Of a DNA stretch of 64,000 nucleotides, positions 27,874-38,007 are shown piece after piece (the stretch's first letter is position 1; each line of letters opens with the position of its first letter). The position numbers and the translations under genes were made by a program. The DNA is from Thermomicrobium sp. CFH 73360 (lineage in GTDB: Bacteria; Chloroflexota; Chloroflexia; Thermomicrobiales; Thermomicrobiaceae), in contig NZ_JAMSLS010000004.1 of the NCBI RefSeq assembly GCF_023806465.1, positions 156,486 through 220,485 on the forward strand, read 5' to 3'. A model generated the notes under the pieces. It was not told the DNA's origin. It was given only the letters and a program-made list of their open reading frames with translations, and did not search any database.

Positions 27874-29463
27874 ATGCCGCTTAACGATCAGCAGCGAGCG
27901 CGTCTCGAGAAGATCCGCGAGCTTCGCGCACAGGGTATAGATCCTTACCCGGCTCGATCATCACGAACTCTGACCGCCGCCGATGCTGTAGCACGATTCG
28001 CTGAGCTCGAACCGCACCTTGGTGGCGAACCAGACCCCGAGCCGGTGACGGTGGCAGGTCGGGTCGTTTCGATTCGTGACATGGGTGGCACCGTTTTCAG
28101 CCACATTCGTGACAGCTCAGGATCGATCCAGCTCTTTCTCCGCCGCGATGCGGTAGGTCCCGAGCAGCTGGCATGGTTCAAGCGGTACATCGATCTCAAC
28201 GACTTCGTTGAAGCCGACGGGCATCTCTTCCGCACGCGGACCGGTGAGATTTCGCTCCAGGTGACTGCGCTCCGGCTCCTCAACAAGGCGATCAACCCAC
28301 CACCAGACAAGTGGCACGGTCTGACCGATGTCGAGACCCGATATCGCCAGCGTTACGTCGATCTCATGACGAATCCCGCAACACGCGAAGTCTTCGTGAC
28401 GCGGGCACAAGTCATTCGGGCTATCCGGCGGTACTTAGACGAACGAGGTTTCTTAGAGGTCGAGACACCCACGCTTCAGCCCATCTATGGTGGCGCTGCC
28501 GCACGTCCCTTTACGACCTACTACCATGCGTTAGACCAAACATTCTATTTGCGCATCTCCGACGAACTCTACCTGAAACGCCTCATTGTTGGTGGCTACG
28601 ATCGTGTCTATGAGATATGCAAGGATTTTCGCAATGAGGGAATTGATGCCCGACACAATCCTGAATTCACGATGCTAGAGTTCTATGTCGCATATGCCGA
28701 TTATCGAGACATCATGCAGATGTGCGAAGAACTCATTGTCTTTGCAGCTAAGGAGGCGCTCGGTACGCTCCTCCTTCCCTGGGGCTCGCATACCATCGAC
28801 CTCACGCCACCCTGGACGCGAATGAGCTTCCGTGAGGCCCTCCTGCGCTACACTGGGATCGATTTTCTGGCGGTCACTGACCAACCGACCCTGTATCGCC
28901 TCGCGCGCGAACTTGGGGCCGACGTCCGTCCTGACACAGTTTGGCCACGAATCCTCGATGAACTCCTCAAAACCTTTGTCCGTCCCGCATTGATTCAACC
29001 TACCTTTGTGTACGATTACCCCGTGGCGCTTTCGCCTCTTGCCAAGCGGAAGCCTGACGATCCACGCCTGGTCGAGCGATTCCAACTCTTTGTTGGGGGC
29101 CTTGAATTGGCCAACGCCTACACCGAGCTCAACGATCCGCTTGACCAGTTTTACCGCTTTCTCGAGCAGGCCCGCGATCGTGCGCGCGGTGATGAAGAAG
29201 CGATGCCGATCGACGAGGACTTCATCAATGCACTCATGTACGGCATGCCTCCAACCGGTGGCTTCGGTCTGGGGATTGATCGGCTCGTCATGCTTTTCAC
29301 GAATCGGCAAACGATTCGCGAAGTCATTCTCTTTCCGCAGCTGCGCTCAAAGCCCGAGCCACTCGGATTAACCGAGGATCTTCAACCGTATCTCGATCTT
29401 GTGCCGGGTGTTCAGGATTCATTGGCGTGCGAAGACTCACCGACTGAGGCAAACTCGGCTTGA
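27874..29463 (+). CDS. lysS: Lysyl-tRNA synthetase, class II
   Basis: 529 residues from ATG 27874 (AGGGAGGA 4 bases upstream). The OB-fold opens at VTVAGRVVSIRDMGG. Class II motifs follow: motif 1 around LDERGFLEVETPTLQPIYGGAAARPF, motif 2 in YEICKDFRNEGIDARHNPEFTMLE, motif 3 in GFGLGIDRLVMLFTN. Its last 52 bases overlap the convergent AI-2E gene. The C-terminal 30 residues extend beyond the usual end. Confidence 0.96.
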   Translation: MPLNDQQRARLEKIRELRAQGIDPYPARSSRTLTAADAVARFAELEPHLGGEPDPEPVTVAGRVVSIRDMGGTVFSHIRDSSGSIQLFLRRDAVGPEQLAWFKRYIDLNDFVEADGHLFRTRTGEISLQVTALRLLNKAINPPPDKWHGLTDVETRYRQRYVDLMTNPATREVFVTRAQVIRAIRRYLDERGFLEVETPTLQPIYGGAAARPFTTYYHALDQTFYLRISDELYLKRLIVGGYDRVYEICKDFRNEGIDARHNPEFTMLEFYVAYADYRDIMQMCEELIVFAAKEALGTLLLPWGSHTIDLTPPWTRMSFREALLRYTGIDFLAVTDQPTLYRLARELGADVRPDTVWPRILDELLKTFVRPALIQPTFVYDYPVALSPLAKRKPDDPRLVERFQLFVGGLELANAYTELNDPLDQFYRFLEQARDRARGDEEAMPIDEDFINALMYGMPPTGGFGLGIDRLVMLFTNRQTIREVILFPQLRSKPEPLGLTEDLQPYLDLVPGVQDSLACEDSPTEANSA

Positions 29464-30569
29464 ACGGTCGTTGCAGGTCCGGGATCGCTCCACCGCCGGT
29501 AAAGGTACCGGAAAACGTCGCGGAACACTGCCGCCAGCGGAACCGCGATGACCATACCGGGTATGCCCCAAAGTGCCCCGCCGGTCACCACAAGTACCAT
29601 CACGACTGCTGGGTTCATTTCCACTACATAACCGTGAACCCTCGGCACTAGAAGATTATTCTCAAGCTGCTGGATGATGATGAAAGCAAGGCCTACCCAT
29701 ACCAGCTTGCTGGGATCAGTGGCCAACGCAACAAGTCCAATCACGATGAACGTCAAGATCGGTCCGAGAATCGGCACAAGTTCCAGTACCCCTGCGATCA
29801 ACCCAAGAACGATCGGTTGTGTCAACCCGATCGCCCACATAGCACCTCCGACCGCAATGCCGATGATCAATCCGAGAAAGAGTTGGCCACGAATGTACGC
29901 GGCCAGCGTTCGATCGACAATACGGACGATCGCTTGCACGTCCGGCCGCCAACTCTCCGGCCACAACCCGTAGAACCACTGTAGCGCCCGACTACTGTCC
30001 TTCAGCACGTAATACATCCAGAAGGGTACAAGGACAACTGCTGAAAAGAACCCGATCGCTGCACCCACGGCTCCAAATGTCAAGCGCATCGCACGCTGGA
30101 GGGCTGCAAGAGCCATCGACCACAGACTTCCCAGAGCCCCTTCAATCTGTGCACGGACAGCCGGTGGCACATTAGCCTCGTACTCAGCCAACCATCCGTT
30201 CACGTATTCATTCACCGCTTGCCAGTAGCCGGGCGCAGCCTGAATAAACTCGCTCGTCTGTCGCACCAGCGGTGGGACGAAAAGCATAGCCACGCCGGCG
30301 ACAATCGCTGCCGCGGTGAGATATGTCACCAGAATGGCAACTGTCCGCGTCAGACCTGGGAAACGAGCCCGGAACGGGAGTAGCCGTTCGTAGATCCCCA
30401 CTAGGGGAGCCAGGAGATAGACGAAAATAGCCCCGACAATAAACGGCAAGAGGGCACTGCGTGCCGACCATCCGATCCAGGCAACAATGATCAGGGCGAG
30501 CGCGACGAGGCCACGGCGCAACCACCGTTTCCCGGTCGGCTGCGCTGAAGGGCGCTCGATTGGCTGCAC
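29412..30569 (-). CDS. AI-2E/PerM-family membrane transporter
   Basis: 385 residues with about seven membrane segments. The PerM signature region runs from residue 200: YIRGQLFLGLIIGIAVGGAMWAIGL, VLELVPILGPILTFIVIGLVAL, IQQLENNLLVPRVHGYVVEMNPAVVMV. Family members include the Na+/H+ antiporter-like and autoinducer-2 exporters, so the substrate is not predictable. It is the last gene of the minus-strand pot operon, 27 bases after potC. Confidence 0.85.
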   Translation of the reverse strand: MQPIERPSAQPTGKRWLRRGLVALALIIVAWIGWSARSALLPFIVGAIFVYLLAPLVGIYERLLPFRARFPGLTRTVAILVTYLTAAAIVAGVAMLFVPPLVRQTSEFIQAAPGYWQAVNEYVNGWLAEYEANVPPAVRAQIEGALGSLWSMALAALQRAMRLTFGAVGAAIGFFSAVVLVPFWMYYVLKDSSRALQWFYGLWPESWRPDVQAIVRIVDRTLAAYIRGQLFLGLIIGIAVGGAMWAIGLTQPIVLGLIAGVLELVPILGPILTFIVIGLVALATDPSKLVWVGLAFIIIQQLENNLLVPRVHGYVVEMNPAVVMVLVVTGGALWGIPGMVIAVPLAAVFRDVFRYLYRRWSDPGPATTVQAEFASVGESSHANES

Positions 30570-30596
30570 CAGAGCCCTCCCACCGCTCGCTTCGTG

Positions 30597-31448
30597 TCAA
30601 TCTCCGCGGCTACGCCGACGGGCAAACTCAGCCGAGGCCAAAATCAGCACCGAGAACGTGATCAGCATCGACGAAACCGCCGCGATCGTCGGATCGATCT
30701 CCATGCGCAACCCTTCGAACATGCGCATTGGTAAGGTACGACCGCGGGCACCAGCAATGAACAACGCAACGATTAACTCGTCGAACGACGCAATGAAGGC
30801 GAACACGGCACCGGCAAAGATTCCCGGGCTAATCATCGGCAACGTTACATACCGGAAGGTTTGCCAAGCATTTGCCCCAAGACTCTGGGCCGCCTGCTCG
30901 AGGCGAATGTCGAAGCCCCGCAGCGTTGCCGATACGTTGACGACGACATAGGGCACGGCAAGTACCGTATGCGCCAGCACCAGTCCCCAAAACGTCTGCA
31001 CAAGATACAGACGCACATAAATCCCATAAATTGCGATGGCAACAATAATGGCCGGAACGACGAGCGGTGAGACAATGATCAGGTTGACGATGTCCTTTCC
31101 GGGAAATGAGCCTCGCACGAGCGCGAGCGATGCTGCAACCCCCAGCACCGTCGCAAGGATCATGACTGTAAAGGCAACTCGAATGCTCTGGATCGTCGCG
31201 GATGTCCAGTCCGCGCGAGCGAAGAAATTCTGATACCACTGTAACGAAAGTCCCGGCGGCGGAAACGATAAGTACTTCGCTGCGCTGAAAGACATTGGGA
31301 TGACGATCGCCACGGGTGCTACCAGGTACAAGAGGACAAGTGCGCTAAAGAGGCCTAAAATGACGCGAGACCATGAAATCGACCACCTGCGCCTCGCCGG
31401 CTGTGTCGCGACAACTGCTCGCTGCAATGGTGCAGCGGTCTCAGCCAT
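30597..31448 (-). CDS. potC: ABC transporter permease, spermidine/putrescine type
   Basis: 283 residues with six membrane segments and the EAA-type loop EQAAQSLGANAWQTFRYVTLPMISPGI that contacts the ATPase. The N-terminal PMSFSAAKYLSFPPPGLSLQWYQNFF is typical of PotC/PotI. The start overlaps the potB stop as TAATG, so the two permeases are translationally coupled. The true substrate may be an amine or amino-acid derivative rather than a polyamine. Confidence 0.85.
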   Translation of the reverse strand: MAETAAPLQRAVVATQPARRRWSISWSRVILGLFSALVLLYLVAPVAIVIPMSFSAAKYLSFPPPGLSLQWYQNFFARADWTSATIQSIRVAFTVMILATVLGVAASLALVRGSFPGKDIVNLIIVSPLVVPAIIVAIAIYGIYVRLYLVQTFWGLVLAHTVLAVPYVVVNVSATLRGFDIRLEQAAQSLGANAWQTFRYVTLPMISPGIFAGAVFAFIASFDELIVALFIAGARGRTLPMRMFEGLRMEIDPTIAAVSSMLITFSVLILASAEFARRRSRGD

Positions 31449-32350
31449 TAGTAGCCACCCCCGAACATCTTATCGATCCCGAGCAAGCGATTGTAAATCG
31501 CGAAAATCACAAGCGTGATGACGAGGAGTACTGCCGCCAGGGCAGCAGCGAACGGAAAGTTGAGTTGCGTGCGGATTTGTGTCTCGATTAACTGCGCGAT
31601 CATCATGTCAGTTCGCCCGCCCATCAGTGCAGGCGTGATGAAGAACCCAAGCGCGAGGATAAAGACGAGCAAACTTCCCGCCGCCACCCCCGGCAGACTC
31701 AACGGGAGAAACACCCTGAGAAAGGCTTGGAAGGGTGAGGCCCCGAGATTATAAGCCGCTCGCAACAGATTCCGATCGATTCCGCGCATCACCGCATAGG
31801 CTGGGAGGACCATGAAAGGCAGGAGAACATGAGTCATACCGACGAGGACCCCGATGCGGTTGTACATCATCCGGAGCGGCTCGTCGATCAACCCTAGCTC
31901 CAGAAGCCAACGATTGAAGACACCCTGTCTCTGGAGGAGCACCATCCAGGCATACGTGCGCACAAGAATGCTTGTCCAGAACGGAATCAGCACAAGGATC
32001 ATGAGCAGACGAGCCGTTCGCGCGCGTAGGGTTGCGAGAAAATACGCAAGCGGATAACCCAGAATCAGACAGAGCAGAGTCACCTGCAAAGCGATGGTAA
32101 AGGTTGTCTGCAAAACACGAAGGTAGAGGTCAACTTCGACGATGCGTCGGTAATGCACCAGCGTGAAGTGGTTTCCGTCATAGACGCTCGTCACAATCAG
32201 GCGAACGATCGGGTAGACAAAGAGCACAAGGAGCAAGAGCAACGTGGGGAGTAGTAAAAGAAAGTACCCCAGTTGACGCCGAAATTCTAGTCGGCGACTC
32301 GTGGTGCTCTCCCGATACGCTCGCCCAGCCAGGACCTCACCGGTGGTCAT
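31448..32350 (-). CDS. potB: ABC transporter permease, spermidine/putrescine type
   Basis: 300 residues, six membrane segments. The EAA-type loop is [28 protein letters not shown]. The family phrase [25 protein letters not shown] is clear. It pairs with PotC to form the membrane channel. A gap of about 113 bases separates it from potD; it begins with a low-complexity Ser/Arg stretch before the first helix. Confidence 0.85.
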   Translation of the reverse strand: MTTGEVLAGRAYRESTTSRRLEFRRQLGYFLLLLPTLLLLLVLFVYPIVRLIVTSVYDGNHFTLVHYRRIVEVDLYLRVLQTTFTIALQVTLLCLILGYPLAYFLATLRARTARLLMILVLIPFWTSILVRTYAWMVLLQRQGVFNRWLLELGLIDEPLRMMYNRIGVLVGMTHVLLPFMVLPAYAVMRGIDRNLLRAAYNLGASPFQAFLRVFLPLSLPGVAAGSLLVFILALGFFITPALMGGRTDMMIAQLIETQIRTQLNFPFAAALAAVLLVITLVIFAIYNRLLGIDKMFGGGY

Positions 32351-32463
32351 AGGCGTTATCCTTCACGCTTGCTGGCTTTCGCTGCAGTCAACAGTACCGT
32401 CAACGATGCTGTTTTGACAAGCGTCCGGAGGGACAAATGTCCCCCCGGACGCCACCACAGCAA

Positions 32464-33696
32464 CTACTTGGTCAACCAATCATTAAATTGCTCAGTCAGC
32501 CGATCCAGATTTTCCAGCCAGAACGATGCATCCGCAAGCAGCTGCTTGTCCTTCTGTGCGGGCGCACTTGGCAGGCGCGCTTTCAATTCCTCCGTCATGA
32601 GGTCGAACGCCTTGGCGTTTGTCGGGCTGTAGGGAATGTACTTCGAAAGTTCAGCCTGCACCTCGGGACGGGTTGCGAAGTTGATGAAGTCCATTGCCAG
32701 TTCCTTCTCCTTCACCCCTTTGGGGATGATGAAGGAGTCAGTCCGCAACAGCCCCTCATTCCACTGGATGGCAATTGGGGCGCCCTGGCGCTGGGCAGCG
32801 TCAATTCGACCATTCCACGCCTGGGCCATATCCACTTCACCGTCGGTCAACAACTGAGCCGGCTGCGCCCCCGCTTCCCACCAGACGGTCACGTGCGGCT
32901 TAATCTCATCCAGCTTCTTGAAAGCTCGTTCCACACCCTCCGCGGTTCGCAGAACCTGATACACCTGATCCTTCGGAACACCGTCCGCCATCAGTGCAAA
33001 CTCAAGATTGCCCACCGGACCGTCGACTTTATCCATCGCTCGTGGGCCGGGAAAGTTTTGCACATCCCAGAAGTCCTTCCAGCCCTGCGGCGGATTGTTC
33101 CCGAATTTGTCGGTTCGATAAGCGAGAATGAGTGACCAGTAAATCACTGCAACGTCAAATTCTCCAGCAACATCCTCAAAGAAGTTCGTCTTATCGACCA
33201 CTGAGTAGTCGATCGGCTCGAGATACCCCTGCTTCCCGAGGACACGGCTTTCGAACGTTCCTTGCTGAGCAACTGTCCATTCGACGGCACCGGCATCAAC
33301 CATCGCCTTGAGTTTGCCGATGTCCGTGGTGTCTTCCACGATCGTCGCCCCAGTCAAGCGTGCAAACGGCTCAAGTACTGCTTTGCGTTGTGCATCCTGC
33401 ATTGCTCCACCAAAACCGGCGAAGACAAGCGTTTTCCCCTTCCACTTATTCGGATTGTCGTACCCTGCAACTTTGAGTTCACCGCCGGCTGCCGCCGTTG
33501 GACTCGCTGCGGCTGGCGTTTGACCGGCCGCCGGTGCCGTCGTCGGTGTAGCCTGCTGTCCGCCAGCGCAGGCAACTAATCCACTAGCACCCGCGACAGT
33601 CAGACTAGAGGCAAGCAGCGCCCGCAGGAACTGGCGACGACGCAGCCGCCCCTCCCGCTCGAGTCGTCGAAGCAACTGTTCCCATTCGGTGGCCAC
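32464..33696 (-). CDS. potD: ABC transporter substrate-binding lipoprotein, PotD-like, Tat-type signal
   Basis: 410 residues from GTG 33696 (GGAGGG 6-7 bases upstream). The N-terminus carries RRRQFLRAL, a twin-arginine motif, then a hydrophobic stretch and a cysteine in SGLVAC (lipobox), then an Ala/Thr/Pro linker. The binding domain has GKTLVFAGFGGAMQDAQRKAVLEPF, GVWTYP-like turns and MAQAWNGRIDAAQ. It captures the ligand outside the membrane for PotB/PotC/PotA. Confidence 0.85.
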   Translation of the reverse strand: MATEWEQLLRRLEREGRLRRRQFLRALLASSLTVAGASGLVACAGGQQATPTTAPAAGQTPAAASPTAAAGGELKVAGYDNPNKWKGKTLVFAGFGGAMQDAQRKAVLEPFARLTGATIVEDTTDIGKLKAMVDAGAVEWTVAQQGTFESRVLGKQGYLEPIDYSVVDKTNFFEDVAGEFDVAVIYWSLILAYRTDKFGNNPPQGWKDFWDVQNFPGPRAMDKVDGPVGNLEFALMADGVPKDQVYQVLRTAEGVERAFKKLDEIKPHVTVWWEAGAQPAQLLTDGEVDMAQAWNGRIDAAQRQGAPIAIQWNEGLLRTDSFIIPKGVKEKELAMDFINFATRPEVQAELSKYIPYSPTNAKAFDLMTEELKARLPSAPAQKDKQLLADASFWLENLDRLTEQFNDWLTK

Positions 33697-33753
33697 GGAT
33701 CTCCCTCCTTCCTCACGTGCCAACCCTTTACCACAACTATGCCACCAACGGCG

Positions 33754-35364
33754 TTACAAGAGGTGATATGCATCCAGGTTCGGCGTGGGAATCCACCATT
33801 CCTCGCCGCGAACCGTCGTAATATATTCTGGCCAACGTAAATCAATCGGCGGCGCAAAATCAGCCGGAAGCAACGGTGCCACCCAGTGTTGTCCGCCAAT
33901 TCCGCCTCCGGTCCGCTCCCGGAATTCGACCCACGCTTGCTCCAGCAGGGCGGGATAGGTCACAAGGTCGAGAATCGTTGCCGCAATCACTTTCCCAGCC
34001 ACGAACATCCCCGGATCAACGATCTCTGGCCGCCCCCCAAGTGCATTGTCCGCCCAGGCCGGATAGGCATAGTCCGGTGTCGGCGGACGCAAGCGCGGCC
34101 GCGCAGTGTACAGCCGGACTGTTGGCGCATGCCACGTGTATTCCACGTAATCGTCTGACGTGAAGTTCCGTTGCCATTCAGGTAGGGCCAAACGGAACTT
34201 CGACTCATACTCCTCCGGTGGGATCACTCGCTCCACGTCGTCGATGAACGGGTCCTCCATCGGCTCCAAGCCAAGATTCCGTTGAATCTCCCGCGCGAAC
34301 GCCCGCGCTGCCTCACTGTAACGCGGCGGGCCCACGAGCTCCAGATTATCGTAGGCAACGCGAGATACCGTGAGATTTGGTAACCCCACGCGGGTCTTCG
34401 TCACCCAGCGCACTGATGCACGACAACCGGTCGCTTCCGCTGCGCGTTTCGCGTTGTTGACAAGGACCCGATAGATTTGCTCCTGAATTCCCAGCGTTGG
34501 TGAGCGCCAGGCATATTGGATCTGTGCAAACCTGGGAGGCAAATTATCCGCTGTCGCATCCCCTCCGACCAGAATGAACTCGTTCAGGCTCCAGGACCCA
34601 GTATGGGGAAACATCGCTTCTTTCGTGTACTTGGTCATCGTGTACATGAGGCACAACGCATCGATCGCCCCAGGGCATCGCGCAGCTGCATGGGTCCCGC
34701 CCACATCCGGGAATAAACTGCGGTCGATCCACCGCTCCGGCTCGACACATTCGAAGGTGAACACGCAGCTCCAATAGGAACCACAATGAGTCTCCCATGC
34801 CACGGTGTTCGTGCCTTTAGGGTAATAGGACGGATGATAAGCGATAAAAGCATCGAATCCGTCGTAGTATCCTTTGGCTGCATGCACCGGCTTGGACCCA
34901 CACACCTTTTCCGCTGGTTCCCCAAAGAACCGCAGCGTAGCGCGCAGACCATGCTTCTCCATCGCATACTTCGCCGCCAGGACCCCAGACAGTGCTGCCA
35001 CGCCGAGCATCGAGTGTGGATCAGTGTGTCCCGCTGCCCAGGGGTGCATCCCTTCACGCGGCTTCCGATACGGAACGGGTTCCTGAGAATTTCCAGGCAC
35101 CGCATCATACTCTGCGTACGCACCGAGAACCGGTCTCCCCGTCCCCCAACTGGCCACGAATGCTGTGGGCATCCCCCCGGAACCAACTTCAATGTCGAAA
35201 TTATGACGACGCAAGAGCTCCACATACGCCCGCGCGGACTTGTACTCTCGCCAGGCTGGCTCCGCATATCGCCAGATTTCGAGATCAAACTCCGATAGCC
35301 AGTCCGCATTCTCCTCGATCCAACGAAATGCCGTGTTCTTCGCCTCGTAGAGCGGTGCTGGCAT
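33754..35364 (-). CDS. M20-family amidohydrolase (AbgB/p-aminobenzoyl-glutamate hydrolase type)
   Basis: 536 residues from ATG 35364 (TAAGGAGCG upstream). M20D motifs: LGAYAEYDAVPG (Asp ligand and neighbouring catalytic Asp), GHTDPHSMLGVAALSG, FFGEPAEKVCGSKPVHAAKG (Glu pair and zinc ligand), and the C-terminal ADNALGGRPEIVDPG region. These enzymes cleave amide bonds of N-acyl or N-aroyl amino acids. Its place between the transporter and an amine oxidase suggests it processes the imported compound. Confidence 0.8.
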   Translation of the reverse strand: MPAPLYEAKNTAFRWIEENADWLSEFDLEIWRYAEPAWREYKSARAYVELLRRHNFDIEVGSGGMPTAFVASWGTGRPVLGAYAEYDAVPGNSQEPVPYRKPREGMHPWAAGHTDPHSMLGVAALSGVLAAKYAMEKHGLRATLRFFGEPAEKVCGSKPVHAAKGYYDGFDAFIAYHPSYYPKGTNTVAWETHCGSYWSCVFTFECVEPERWIDRSLFPDVGGTHAAARCPGAIDALCLMYTMTKYTKEAMFPHTGSWSLNEFILVGGDATADNLPPRFAQIQYAWRSPTLGIQEQIYRVLVNNAKRAAEATGCRASVRWVTKTRVGLPNLTVSRVAYDNLELVGPPRYSEAARAFAREIQRNLGLEPMEDPFIDDVERVIPPEEYESKFRLALPEWQRNFTSDDYVEYTWHAPTVRLYTARPRLRPPTPDYAYPAWADNALGGRPEIVDPGMFVAGKVIAATILDLVTYPALLEQAWVEFRERTGGGIGGQHWVAPLLPADFAPPIDLRWPEYITTVRGEEWWIPTPNLDAYHLL

Positions 35365-35405
35365 ACTCTCGCTCCTTACTGAGGACCTCGGTCGTGCAGC
35401 CGAAT

Positions 35406-36641
35406 TTAGCTCTCCAGAGGCTCGTAATAGTGCGTGTACTGCCAGATCGCCGCCTCCACTAATGCCCCCGCATCGATCGGGCCAACAAACCGCCCAGGCG
35501 CAAGGGGACTCAGATCGATGGAAGGGGCGCCACTAACAATCCATTCTGCTAACAGCCGCCCCAAGGCCGGGGAAAAAGAGAAGCCACTGCCGTTGCATCC
35601 GCTCAATACCCAGAGCCCGCGGACCCCCGGCACCGGCCCAGCCACAAAACGCCCATCCGGTGTCATCGTGAAGAGCCCACCACGGTGCTCCTGCACTGCT
35701 GCGTCGAGTAAGGACGGTATGACACCACGTACTAACTGGGCAAAGCGCTCTAGCACGCCAAACTCAAGTGGCACATGCTCAATGCGAAAATCTTGCCCAC
35801 GGTTCGCCGGATCCAGTGGAAGTGGATCTGACTCGAATCCTCCCCACATTAAGCCACCCCGGCAAGGCCGCACGTAAACGGCCGTATCGAAGACACGTGT
35901 GATCGGGTAGGTCGCCTCAATACCAGGAATTGGGTGCGTAATTGCCAGCTGATGACGCATGGGGACTACAGCGAAATCGGCCCCGGCCAACTGACTCACC
36001 TGGCGAACCCATGCGCCAGCTGCATCCACCACAGTTTCTGTCCGAATGTGGCCGAGCGGCGTCTCAACACCGTGTACAGCCGCGTTCCGGACGACAATTC
36101 CCGTCACCGGTACGCCACCGATGACTGTTGCCCCCAAGCGCGCTGCCGCCGTGTGATATGCCTCCAAGAAGCTCACAGGCTCCTCGATATAGATGTCTCC
36201 CGGTACGTAGGCTGCCTGACGAATCTCCTCCGGCTCGACATAGGGTGCAAGACGACTCGCTTCCCGGGGAGAGATGAGTTCGACCTCGACACCCCATCGC
36301 TGCGCCGCAGCCACCTCTTCCTCAATCAGGCGACTGTGGCGGTCATTGCGCGCAATCATCAGGCTTCCAGAGTGGACGAATGCAACCGGCACACCGAACT
36401 CGACTTCGAAGTTCCGCACCGTATCCACCGCCAGCCGCGCCAGACGCGTCCGGAGCTCGTCAGCTTGCACCAACTTAAAAAGACCCGCTGCCCGTGGCGA
36501 GGTCTGCGACGCGATTTCAAAACGATCCAGCGCCACAACACGTCGGACTCCGAGCCGAGCCAACTGCGTCGTAACCGAGAGGCCAAAAGCACCCGTCCCG
36601 ACCACCACCACATCGGCGTCGCGCGGTAGCTCCTGGCTCAT
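35406..36641 (-). CDS. FAD-dependent amine/amino-acid oxidoreductase (DAO superfamily)
   Basis: 411 residues. The FAD-binding N-terminus is VVVGTGAFGLSVTTQLARLG with the acidic end ALDRFE. VDAAGAWVRQVSQLAGAD and the C-terminal FAD motif GLWVLSGCNGSGFSFSPALG complete the fold. Closest relatives are sarcosine/glycine oxidase-like enzymes and the beta subunits of dimethylglycine dehydrogenases. It lies 41 bases after the M20 gene start and 9 bases before the potA end, inside one operon. Confidence 0.8.
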   Translation of the reverse strand: MSQELPRDADVVVVGTGAFGLSVTTQLARLGVRRVVALDRFEIASQTSPRAAGLFKLVQADELRTRLARLAVDTVRNFEVEFGVPVAFVHSGSLMIARNDRHSRLIEEEVAAAQRWGVEVELISPREASRLAPYVEPEEIRQAAYVPGDIYIEEPVSFLEAYHTAAARLGATVIGGVPVTGIVVRNAAVHGVETPLGHIRTETVVDAAGAWVRQVSQLAGADFAVVPMRHQLAITHPIPGIEATYPITRVFDTAVYVRPCRGGLMWGGFESDPLPLDPANRGQDFRIEHVPLEFGVLERFAQLVRGVIPSLLDAAVQEHRGGLFTMTPDGRFVAGPVPGVRGLWVLSGCNGSGFSFSPALGRLLAEWIVSGAPSIDLSPLAPGRFVGPIDAGALVEAAIWQYTHYYEPLES

Positions 36642-36650
36642 TTGATGCCC

Positions 36651-37769
36651 TCACCTTCTTGCGCGCAACAACACCGCGTCTTCAGCCCGCCAACTGAGGA
36701 GCACACGATCACCGCGTTGCCAGCGCATCGTCTCCAGACGGCTCGGCTGCTTGACGCTCAGAATCCGCTCGCCATGCACGCGGACGCGGAACTTCGTCGC
36801 CTCCCCAACGTAAATAATCTCTTCGATGGTCGCCTCAACGCGGTTGTCACCTCGCTCCTCACCGAGGACAATCCGTTCCGGACGCAACGCGATCGTCACC
36901 CGTTCACCTGCGCTGACAGCATCTCCTGACTGCACCGCAATGCGCCAGCCGTCGTCGGTGACGAGATAACCTCGTCCGTCACGTCGTTCGAATCGTCCTT
37001 CGAGGAAGTTCGACTCACCAATGAAGTTGGCCACGAACTCACTGACTGGACTTTCGTAGAGCTCGCGCGGCGTCCCAACCTGCTCGATCCGACCATCCCG
37101 CATGACCGCGATGCGGTCAGACATTGTGAGTGCTTCTTCTTGATCATGAGTCACGTAAATCGTGGTGATATTTAGGGACTCCTGGATGTGCTTGATTTCG
37201 AGCTGCATCTCTTCGCGAAGCTTCTTATCGAGTGCTCCCAACGGCTCATCCATCAGCAGCACTGGCGGCCGGAAGACAAGCGCTCGTGCAAGGGCGACGC
37301 GTTGCTGCTGACCACCAGAAAGCTGCCGAGGGTATCGCTCTTCGAAACCCGGCAAGCGAACAAGTTGCAGCGCCTCTTTCACCGCTCGCTCTATCTCGTC
37401 GCGTCGCCATTTCCGCATTTTTAAAGGAAAAGCAATGTTCTCAGCCACAGTCATGTGCGGGAAGAGCGCATAGTTCTGGAAAACCATGCCAATGTTCCGC
37501 TTGTGAGGCGGTCGGAATGCGATATCTTCTCCATTGACAAGAATTTGCCCCGAGGTGGGAATCACAAACCCCGCCACCATCATCAGCGTCGTTGTCTTCC
37601 CGGACCCCGAGGGCCCCAACAGCGTGATGAACTCTCCCGGCGCGATATCCAGTGTCACGCGGTCAGCGGCAATGACCTCGCCGTAGACCTTTGTCAGCTC
37701 GATTAACTGCAAGCGAGCTCCAACAGTCTGCGCGGCTCCTGGTGTCGTGCTCTCCTTCACGGTCACCAT
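36651..37769 (-). CDS. potA: ABC transporter ATPase, PotA-like
   Basis: 372 residues. Walker A is GPSGSGKTTT (residues about 53-62), the Q-loop GMVFQNYALFPHM, the signature LSGGQQQRVALARAL, Walker B VLLMDEPLGALD, and the H-loop TIYVTHDQEEA. The C-terminal TOBE-type regulatory domain starts near residue 290. It is the first gene after the promoter at 37898-37927. Confidence 0.92.
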   Translation of the reverse strand: MVTVKESTTPGAAQTVGARLQLIELTKVYGEVIAADRVTLDIAPGEFITLLGPSGSGKTTTLMMVAGFVIPTSGQILVNGEDIAFRPPHKRNIGMVFQNYALFPHMTVAENIAFPLKMRKWRRDEIERAVKEALQLVRLPGFEERYPRQLSGGQQQRVALARALVFRPPVLLMDEPLGALDKKLREEMQLEIKHIQESLNITTIYVTHDQEEALTMSDRIAVMRDGRIEQVGTPRELYESPVSEFVANFIGESNFLEGRFERRDGRGYLVTDDGWRIAVQSGDAVSAGERVTIALRPERIVLGEERGDNRVEATIEEIIYVGEATKFRVRVHGERILSVKQPSRLETMRWQRGDRVLLSWRAEDAVLLRARR

Positions 37770-37897
37770 AACTCCACCGCCTCACCGGCTGCACGCTTTC
37801 GCAATACGAGGTGCCGAAAAGATCTCTGCGCGCACCGTCAGCGCCTGAACAAGGAATCGAGACTCTTCGAGAGCGCCCGTGACGGCGTACTACCGCT

Positions 37898-37927
37898 ATC
37901 CTAGACGATTGCTTCTTGCAGCGTCAA
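37898..37927 (-). promoter_or_regulatory. Promoter of the pot/M20/DAO operon
   Basis: On the minus strand, TTGACG (37927-37922) and TAGGAT (37903-37898) are 18 bases apart, about 129 bases upstream of potA. The rest of 37770-38007 shows no gene. Confidence 0.6.
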
Positions 37928-38007
37928 CGCATCAGGGCAGGCACGCTGCACGAGTGCCCCTCCCCAGATCGCTTCTCGATTCATGCACGCTGCAAAACCG
38001 CAGACAT

